Shown here: one piece after another, positions 52,832 to 58,323 of the stretch
Position numbering within the stretch: position 1 is the first letter of the stretch
Layout of the letters: each line of letters opens with the position of its first letter
Source: JBFWUW01 sp050247075
Lineage (GTDB): Bacteria > Planctomycetota > Planctomycetia > Pirellulales > JBFWUW01
Assembly: GCA_050247075.1 (NCBI GenBank)
Contig: JBFWUW010000042.1
Span: forward strand, 1 to 58,323
DNA length: 58,323 bases
Reading direction: 5' to 3'
Position numbers and translations under genes: made by a program
The notes under the pieces: model-generated
What the model was told of the DNA's origin: nothing
The model's input: the letters and a program-made list of their open reading frames with translations, nothing else
Databases searched by the model: none

Positions 52832-54205
52832 ATGACCCTTCGCATTGGCAACGGAGCGGGATTTCTTGGCGACAACATCGACGCGCCGCGCCTATTGGCG
52901 GAAGGCGCGGAGTTGGACTATCTGACGCTGGAGTATCTGGCCGAATTGACCATGTCTATTTTGGCCCGGTTGCGCGAGAAGAACCCCGGGGCCGGCTATG
53001 CCAACGATTTTATCGAAGTGCTGGCTTCACTCACCAAGACCTTGGCCCGGCAGCCGCGCTTGCGGATTATCACCAACGCCGGTGGAGTTAATCCCAGGGC
53101 CTGCGCGAAGGGGGCAGCCGCCGTGTTAGCGGCCGCGGGACTCGACAAGGCCATGATCGGCATGGTGACGGGCGACGACCTGACAGCCCGCCTGGCGAAG
53201 TTGCAAGCCGACGGGTGCCGCTTTGAGAACATGGACACCGGACAGCCGCTGAGCGAACTGACGCAACCCGTGGTGAGCGCCAACGCCTACTTGGGGGCCG
53301 CGCCGATTGTGCGGGCGTTGGAAGGAGGATCGAGAATTGTCATCACGGGCCGCGTGGCCGATGCTTCGCTCACCGTCGGGCCGGCGGTGCATGAGTTTGG
53401 CTGGGGTTGGCAACATGCCGACCGTCTGGCCGGTGCCAGCGTGGCGGGGCATTTAATCGAGTGCGGTGCCCAGGCCACGGGGGCGTATCTTCCCGGTTGG
53501 CAGTCGCAAGATCTGGCGAATGTCGGCTATCCCATCGCCGAGTTGGAGCCAGACGGAAGTTGTGTCATCACCAAGCCGCAAAGGAGCAGCGGGGCTGTTA
53601 CTCGGCAATCGGTCGCCGCGCAATTGATCTACGAAATCGGCGACCCGGCGCATTATCTCACGCCCGATGTTGACGTGGACTTTACGACCGTCGAACTGCA
53701 ATCCGCTGGGCCAAACCGCGTGTCTGTCCGCGGAGCGACGGGCGGGCCGGCTCCAGACACCCTTAAGGTATCGCTGGCCTATCGCGATGGTTACATGGCC
53801 AGCGGGCAACTTTTAGTATACGGGCACGATTGCCTGGCCAAAGCCCAGGCTTGCGCGGATATCATCTGGCAACGTCTGAAGCGGGCGGGCCTGTCGTTGC
53901 GGCAAACGCATGTGGAATTCCTGGGAACGGGCCAGGCCGTACCGGGAATGCCCGCGGTTGGCGAACCGCGTGAAATCATGCTGCGCATGTCCGCCCGCGA
54001 TGCCAGCCGCGAAGCGGTCGAGCGGTTCACCCGCGAGTTTGCGCCGCTGGCGACATCCGGCCCGGCCGGACTGGCGGGCTATACCTCGGCGCGCGGCACG
54101 GTGCGGCCGGTCTTCTCGTACTGGCCCACGCTCATCCCGCGCGACCTGGTGCAGCCGCTGGTAGAGGTTCGCTCGGCCCGCGAGTGGGTGGAAACAACTG
54201 GCTGA
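52832..54205 (+). CDS. AtuA-family (DUF1446) acyclic terpene utilisation-like protein
   Basis: 457 residues. It opens with MTLRIGNGAGFLGDNIDAPR, the family's signature, followed by LDYLTLEYLAELTMSILAR, ITNAGGVNPRACAKG (about residue 75), MVTGDDL, SANAYLGAAPIVRAL, GRVADASLTVGPAVHEFGWG and QSVAAQLIYEIGDP. AtuA was named from citronellol/geraniol degradation in pseudomonads, but the biochemical role is unclear and most bacterial copies lie outside that pathway. No atu-pathway genes are in the window. The third gene of the FIST-DtxR-AtuA series. Confidence 0.9.
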   Translation: MTLRIGNGAGFLGDNIDAPRLLAEGAELDYLTLEYLAELTMSILARLREKNPGAGYANDFIEVLASLTKTLARQPRLRIITNAGGVNPRACAKGAAAVLAAAGLDKAMIGMVTGDDLTARLAKLQADGCRFENMDTGQPLSELTQPVVSANAYLGAAPIVRALEGGSRIVITGRVADASLTVGPAVHEFGWGWQHADRLAGASVAGHLIECGAQATGAYLPGWQSQDLANVGYPIAELEPDGSCVITKPQRSSGAVTRQSVAAQLIYEIGDPAHYLTPDVDVDFTTVELQSAGPNRVSVRGATGGPAPDTLKVSLAYRDGYMASGQLLVYGHDCLAKAQACADIIWQRLKRAGLSLRQTHVEFLGTGQAVPGMPAVGEPREIMLRMSARDASREAVERFTREFAPLATSGPAGLAGYTSARGTVRPVFSYWPTLIPRDLVQPLVEVRSAREWVETTG

Positions 54206-54296
54206 GGACAGGCAGCAATTGCCTTGTTTGCTTTCTGGGCCACTAAGGATATGGTCCGAAATAAATTCCTTTCCTTGCCCCCTCGCCTGGTATTCC

Positions 54297-54382
54297 GGGA
54301 GAGGGTTGGGGAGAGGGGATACAACGAACGATTCTCCATGGCGCAGCAGCCCTCACCCCGGCCCTCTCCCAGAGGGAGAGGG
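54297..54382. repeat. GGGAGAGGG-type dispersed palindrome
   Basis: GGGAGAGGGTTGGGG starts at 54297 and is matched by CCCTCACCCC (54350 on) and CCCTCTCCC (54362-54370). The latter forms its own hairpin with GGGAGAGGG (54374-54382, loop aga). This is a widespread type of intergenic repeat in GC-rich bacteria. Placed between convergent genes, it may act as a bidirectional terminator. Confidence 0.8.
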
Positions 54383-54415
54383 AGAAAAACCGCGGAAGTT
54401 ATTCCGGGCCAGTTC

Positions 54416-55624
54416 CTAAGCCGGCGCGGCTTGCGGTTGGCCGGCCTTGAGAGGCAGCAATCCACGAAACCAGCCGACAAACCCGCGTACGAACGCTGGC
54501 GACAAGAACGACGCACAGCCAATCAGCATCGCCAGCCCAAACGTGGGCATTCCCAGGCAGATGGCAATGCCCAGGTGCAACGGAATGGCAATCAGCAGCA
54601 TCAGCGGCCGGGTCAACCGCGGCCAGACCAACGCCCAGAAGGCGATCTCCCAAAACACGGTGACGTGCGTCATGAGATTGATCACCCGCGGCCAGCCCGA
54701 CATCCAGGTCATATCCAGCGATTGGTATTCCAAGTTGGCAAAGGCCTGCCACATGGCGGTGCCATCCCACCAGCTTACGCCTTGCAGCTTGCCGATCCCG
54801 GCAAAGAAATAGATCACGCACATGTGCAGTTGAATCAGCCGGATAGAGATATTGGCCCCGGCACTAGGCACCACGGCCAGCGCATGGCCGGCACGGCGGG
54901 CGGCCAGCCAGCGGTCCAACGACCAGGCCGCTCCGCATGGCCCAACCGCCAGGTACATGGCCAACATGCCATTGACCTGGTCCAGGCCAAACAAGGCCCC
55001 CGGCACGCGGTTGACGTAAGAGACCGTAGCCAAGAACGCCACAATGGCCGCCAGTCGCGTCTTGAATCCCACCAGCAAACAAGCAAAAGCCGCCAGTGAT
55101 AAAAAGTGCAAGGCCCACAATGCCGTTCGCGAATCGGTCCATTTGAACCAACTCCAGGCGAAGGTGCGCCAGGGTTGGCGAGGCTCGCTTTCGCCCGCCG
55201 GAGCTAACCGATCGTCAGCAGGGACCGCGGGAACAGCCTCGATCATTTCAGGTCCTTGGGCAACTGGTCCAGGAACCGCGGCCGCGAGGGTATCGTTTCG
55301 GGCCGCTTCCGGCAGGCCGGGTTGGCGGCCGGCGGCGATTGGACCGACCGGAGTGGTATCGCCGGTTCCACGGGGCGAGCCCGTCGGAGCGACAGCGCCC
55401 GTTTGAAAGGCCTGTACCGCGCTGGCCGAGAGCCAAGGATCTTGCGGCCCAAAGAAGGCGTCAAAGTCCTTGGTCCAGATAAAATGTGTGTAGAGCAGCA
55501 TGGCGCCGCCCAGGATGCGGATCATCGCCAACACGGCCGGGTCGGTCGGCGTGAACCAAAACTTGTCCCATCCGCGAATGGCGCTGGTCCATAGTTCTCG
55601 GACATAGTTGAAGGTCGTGTTCAC
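54416..55624 (-). CDS. HTTM-domain membrane protein (vitamin K carboxylase-like)
   Basis: 402 residues with a GTG start overlapping the previous stop by 4 nt. HTTM domain: FTPTDPAVLAMIRILGGAML opens the first helix, LYTHFIWTKDFDAFFGPQDP follows, and several helices then carry the family phrases LHMCVIYFFAGIGKLQG, SWWDGTAMWQA and HVTVFWEIAFWALVWPR. Family members share the membrane core of gamma-glutamyl carboxylase; bacterial ones have unknown substrates. An unusual Pro/Ala/Gly-rich insert of about 75 residues lies after the first helix (residues about 75-150) and looks extracytoplasmic and disordered. Paired with the partner gene at 55621. Confidence 0.85.
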   Translation of the reverse strand: MNTTFNYVRELWTSAIRGWDKFWFTPTDPAVLAMIRILGGAMLLYTHFIWTKDFDAFFGPQDPWLSASAVQAFQTGAVAPTGSPRGTGDTTPVGPIAAGRQPGLPEAARNDTLAAAVPGPVAQGPEMIEAVPAVPADDRLAPAGESEPRQPWRTFAWSWFKWTDSRTALWALHFLSLAAFACLLVGFKTRLAAIVAFLATVSYVNRVPGALFGLDQVNGMLAMYLAVGPCGAAWSLDRWLAARRAGHALAVVPSAGANISIRLIQLHMCVIYFFAGIGKLQGVSWWDGTAMWQAFANLEYQSLDMTWMSGWPRVINLMTHVTVFWEIAFWALVWPRLTRPLMLLIAIPLHLGIAICLGMPTFGLAMLIGCASFLSPAFVRGFVGWFRGLLPLKAGQPQAAPA

Positions 55625-56235
55625 GGCGCTTCTCCCGTGTAGGTTAGCAGCTTGTCCTCGTGGTACGAACGCGGGTCGTCCAACCTGAAACCTTCCTCGA
55701 TAGCGCCGGGTGGCGTCAATTCATGTGTCCGCAAGTAGAGCGTGACCGACTTGGCCCCGTGCAGCGTATGCAAGTGCCTGGCGTAGCTGCGCGCGTACTC
55801 CTGAATCCAAGGCGTATTTACGTCGCCAGCCGAGAGCCGCTCCGAGAGCATGAAGTGCCGGTGGTACAGCAGCCGCGGCCAATGTTCTTGCTTGTTGGGA
55901 AACTCGCCCGCTACCTGTTGCCCATCGGGCAGTTCAATTTCGTAGCGGACCAGGTGGCTTGGTCCCGGTTCGGGCCCGAAGAAATGGTAGCCATGATTGA
56001 GGTAGCAGGCCTCTAAATAAGGCCGCACCACGGACCAAAAGTCGCTGGCCAAAATTGACTGTGGCGCTACCGCCATCGGCGCGATCACCAGGGCCGCCAA
56101 ATGCATCGCCAACAACAGGCTAATCGCTTGCTTTTGCCAACGCACCAGGCTTGGTGGCGGCGGTATCGCGGGCTTGGTGGCGGCCATGGGCTTGGGCCTT
56201 AGGGGCGTAAGAACAGCGGTCACGCGAAACACCAT
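55621..56235 (-). CDS. HTTM-partner membrane-anchored protein
   Basis: 204 residues from the ATG at 56235 (ATG 56187 is an alternative; the longer frame to 56463 reads through the terminator hairpin). One N-terminal hydrophobic segment lies at about 37-55 (ISLLLAMHLAALVIAPMA). The conserved GYHFFGPEPGPSHLVRYEIE follows, then ELPDGQQVAGEFPNKQEHW and LLYHRHFMLSERL. The same text is found next to HTTM proteins in other planctomycetes as far as I recall. It is probably the extracytoplasmic partner of the HTTM protein. The 4-nt overlap suggests a fixed ratio. No catalytic motif. Confidence 0.75.
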   Translation of the reverse strand: MVFRVTAVLTPLRPKPMAATKPAIPPPPSLVRWQKQAISLLLAMHLAALVIAPMAVAPQSILASDFWSVVRPYLEACYLNHGYHFFGPEPGPSHLVRYEIELPDGQQVAGEFPNKQEHWPRLLYHRHFMLSERLSAGDVNTPWIQEYARSYARHLHTLHGAKSVTLYLRTHELTPPGAIEEGFRLDDPRSYHEDKLLTYTGEAP

Positions 56236-56379
56236 CGAGATTGTGGTATGAGTAAACTCTCTAGGTTGTTTCGGATATCCGCCGGTTGATTTTTCAAAAA
56301 ATGGCCCGCCAGTTCCGCAACCGGCAGTACTGGCATTGTGGCTTTCTTCGTTAGAATGCGACAGGTTATCCAACGAAAA

Positions 56380-56413
56380 AACCCTCGCACGGGTTACTAC
56401 CCGTGCGAGGGTT
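56380..56413 (-). terminator. rho-independent terminator of the TIGR03000 gene
   Basis: A perfect 15-bp stem (AACCCTCGCACGGGT at 56380-56394 paired with 56399-56413) with a 4-nt loop is followed on the minus strand by a run of T. It lies about 80 nt beyond the stop at 56492. Confidence 0.88.
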
Positions 56414-56491
56414 GCAAGCGTCTTGGTTGTTACAATCGACCGGAGGGGCGGCTGCACTGGCAACCGCTAACACCCGATCGAAAGAACAGCG

Positions 56492-57598
56492 TTATTTACG
56501 CAAGTCAGCGACTTGCGGAGCGTCGAAGTCGATAGCGACTTCGCGGGTTTCACCGGCAGCCAAGGCAACCGTTTCTTCCTTGACGAGGGTCTCGCCATTG
56601 CGGCTGACCTCGACGCGGACGGGATAGGTGGCCCACTCGCTGCCCTTGGTCAGCTTGGTGGTGGCGAACTCGCGAACCTCACCGGTGGCCTTGGTTTCCT
56701 TGCCGGCCAAGAAGACCTTGGCGTCGGCGGGAACCTTGAGGATCAACGCGGTGCGGACTGCTTCGCTGTCCATGTTGAACGCAAGCTGGCTGTTGGCGCC
56801 GCCATTAAGCTTGACCACCTTGGTGTCGGTGATTGTCTCGCCGTTACGCACGACCTCTACACGCACGGTGTAGCTGTAGGTGCGGCCAGCTTCCAAACCA
56901 CTCGACATGTAGCGGCGGTCGGTGCCGGTGCTGGTGGTCAAGCGATCGTTGACCCACACCTTGGCATCGGCTGGAACGGATACGAACAACGTGGCCGAGG
57001 TGCCGTAGCGGGTCGAATCGGGAGCGGGCAGATCGGCACCGCCGTCAGCCGGACCGGCTGGGGCGTCGGCGGGGGCACCGCCATCGACGGGAGCACCAAC
57101 GGCTGGACCGTGAATGGCACCGCCATCGACTGGCACACCGTAGTCACCGCCAATGCTGTAGCCACTGGAATATCCGCCCGACGAACCGTAGCCGCCGGAG
57201 GAACCGCCCGACGAGCCGTAAGAATAGCCGCCGGAGGATCCATACGAGTATCCACCAGACGAACCATAAGAGTAGCCGCCGGAAGAACCGTAGCTACCAC
57301 CCGACGAGCCCCAACTTCCGCCCGACGAGCCGTAACCGCCGGAGCTATGGTGCCGGTGGAAGATGCGATGAAGCAATCCACCGTGCGAACCATGCGAACC
57401 CCAACTGCCGTGCGAGCCGGAGCTACCGTGCGAGCCCCAACTGCCGTGCGAGCCCCAACTGCCGCCCGACGACCCCCAACTGCCGTGGCTTCCGCCACTG
57501 GAGTGATGACGCCACCAAAAGGCTTGTGCGTCCGTGCCGCTGGCCAACAAGGCCACGGCACCAACAACTGCTGCAACCGTCCACTTCTGTAAACTCAT
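56492..57598 (-). CDS. exported Ser/Gly-repeat protein with two TIGR03000-type domains
   Basis: 368 residues; GGGGAG lies 8 nt before the ATG. The signal peptide is about 1-26 (AVALLASGTDAQA). Residues 33-78 are repeats of GSHGSWGS type; residues 85-145 are GGYSYGSSGG repeats. A Pro/Ala/Asp linker follows. Two PEGA-like TIGR03000 domains come next: TLFVSVPADAKVWVNDRLTT to VVRNGETITDTKVV, and ILKVPADAKVFLAGKETKAT to VSRNGETLVKEETV. The family is restricted mostly to planctomycetes and is thought to be secreted or surface-bound. It has its own promoter and terminator and appears monocistronic. The repeat tract may vary in length between strains. Confidence 0.9.
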   Translation of the reverse strand: MSLQKWTVAAVVGAVALLASGTDAQAFWWRHHSSGGSHGSWGSSGGSWGSHGSWGSHGSSGSHGSWGSHGSHGGLLHRIFHRHHSSGGYGSSGGSWGSSGGSYGSSGGYSYGSSGGYSYGSSGGYSYGSSGGSSGGYGSSGGYSSGYSIGGDYGVPVDGGAIHGPAVGAPVDGGAPADAPAGPADGGADLPAPDSTRYGTSATLFVSVPADAKVWVNDRLTTSTGTDRRYMSSGLEAGRTYSYTVRVEVVRNGETITDTKVVKLNGGANSQLAFNMDSEAVRTALILKVPADAKVFLAGKETKATGEVREFATTKLTKGSEWATYPVRVEVSRNGETLVKEETVALAAGETREVAIDFDAPQVADLRK

Positions 57599-57659
57599 GA
57601 TTCTCGCTCCCCTGGGTCTGGAAAACGCTTGATTGGCTTCGACCGAATCGGTCCAACCA

Positions 57660-57687
57660 ACAATAGCAACACTAGCATTTAATTCAA
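57660..57687 (-). promoter_or_regulatory. candidate promoter of the TIGR03000 gene
   Basis: On the minus strand, TTGAAT (57687-57682) and TATTGT (57665-57660) are separated by 16 nt, about 60 nt before the start codon. Consensus match only. Confidence 0.4.
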
Positions 57688-57981
57688 GGATTTTAGGCGC
57701 TTTTTTCTAATTCGATAAACTGGGGTGTTGACGCGAACTTTTCTGCCGATTACGAGGACCTCCGCCAGAAAACCTCACTTTTTGACGCGGAAAACCGACG
57801 GCCAGGCGAAGCGGGCGGCCAGAAAAATCCGATGCGGCATTTTTTCGCCGCCGTCACAACCCCTATGACCGTAATTGCACCGATAGCAAGATGCAAGCTG
57901 GCGCGAAAAAAACGTGGCCGCGCGACTGCCGCCATATCTCGCCACAGCCGTTACCTGGCCAGTGAACGCGACGGCAGAACG

Positions 57982-58260
57982 CTTCCCGTTCCACGCTACC
58001 TGTTTCCCGTTCCACCCTACCTGTTCCACCACGGGGGTGTGGTGCAGGTAAGGATGGTCGCCGATCGCCGTCTCTTGAAAGCGACAATCGACGTTCCATT
58101 GGTAGGTTCCGATTCGATGGCTGAGCGGTTCTTGTTCCACGTTACCTGCACCATTTCACGGTGTGGTGCAGGTAGCGAAGGCGTATTTCTCCGCGAAATC
58201 GTGGGGTTTTTCGTCCGCGCGGCCGCGTTACCTGTTCCAACATGGTGTGTGGTGCAGGTA
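57982..58260. repeat. hairpin repeats and YTNCCNS heptamer array
   Basis: Seven 7-mers of type YTNCCNS (CTTCCCG, TTCCACG, CTACCTG and others) run in register at 57982-58030. Three hairpins share the stem TACCTG...CAGGTA: 58018-58050, 58143-58174 (perfect 11-bp stem TACCTGCACCA) and 58229-58260. Each left arm is preceded by a TTCCACG- or CTACCTG-like unit. The rest of 57688-58323 has no supportable gene. Confidence 0.75.
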
Positions 58261-58323
58261 AGGAATGTGGCCTGCACTGTCAGGAGACGGCTCCTCCAGG
58301 CCCAGCGCGCAACGGCTGCGCCC

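Noticed and set aside
57775..58277. Short minus-strand frames in the right-end repeat region
   Set aside because: They only translate the hairpin repeats in different phases; no start signals and no conserved protein text.

Overview
The window looks like a chromosomal segment of a planctomycete, probably of the Pirellulales/Planctomycetales type. It is GC-rich with high third-position GC. It carries families that are hallmarks of that phylum: DUF1559, DUF1501, the PSCyt1-DUF1549-DUF1553 cytochrome family, DUF4159, TIGR03000-type Ser/Gly-rich proteins, and long gene sets with MoxR, DUF58 and BatA-type vWA proteins. No rRNA, tRNA, CRISPR array or integrase was seen. Family names rest on recognised motifs, not on searches.

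Layout. 1-983 holds decayed coding remnants. 984-4750 holds a DUF1559 membrane protein (-), a Tat-exported DUF1501 protein (+) and a DHH phosphoesterase of the NrnA type (-). 5026-16832 is a plus-strand operon of six genes. It starts with a giant DUF4175-like membrane protein, continues with four secreted proteins (YVTN-like, DNRLRE-like, PA14/PKD/TPR, beta-helix) and ends with a DUF4159 protein; three junctions are ATGA overlaps. 16922-20820 (-) is a PSD1-type cytochrome/DUF1501 pair. 20982-41443 (-) is a very long co-directional block: MoxR, a four-helix-bundle gene, DUF58, BatA/vWA, DUF4175-like, vWA, a cyclase-fold protein, a small secreted protein, DUF4159, a second MoxR, a second DUF58, a second BatA/vWA and a sugar isomerase. 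41850-50628 holds single housekeeping genes: a VOC protein, a cysteine-rich secreted protein, a Bcp peroxiredoxin, PolX, CsrA and an aminotransferase. 50957-54205 (+) is a FIST sensor, a DtxR/MntR regulator and an AtuA-family protein. 54416-57598 (-) is an HTTM pair and a TIGR03000 protein. The right end is a repeat-rich gap.

How the genes fit together. The MoxR/DUF58/BatA sets resemble a membrane-anchored chaperone machine: an AAA+ ATPase acting with vWA partners that have intact MIDAS motifs. It occurs twice, with paralogous DUF4175 and DUF4159 partners. The plus-strand operon repeats the DUF4175...DUF4159 arrangement but puts large exported proteins between them, so it may be a specialised client or cell-envelope version.

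Most striking signal. Many intergenic gaps are filled by sequence with an exact 7-nt period. Within the long minus-strand operon one element recurs. Its terminal inverted repeats are each exactly five heptamers (35 bp, consensus GATTTTN, inner unit GATTGNN). There are five short copies with 20-77 nt loops, one solo arm, and one copy whose interior is a complete four-helix-bundle (S23/IVP family) gene fitting the arms to within 8 and 13 nt. Arms lie within a few nucleotides of the neighbouring stop and start codons. Other heptamer arrays with different consensus sequences sit at 2151-2178, 13533-13641 (where it supplies the N-terminus and start codon of a secreted protein), 49966-50098 (19 units in perfect register) and 57982-58260.
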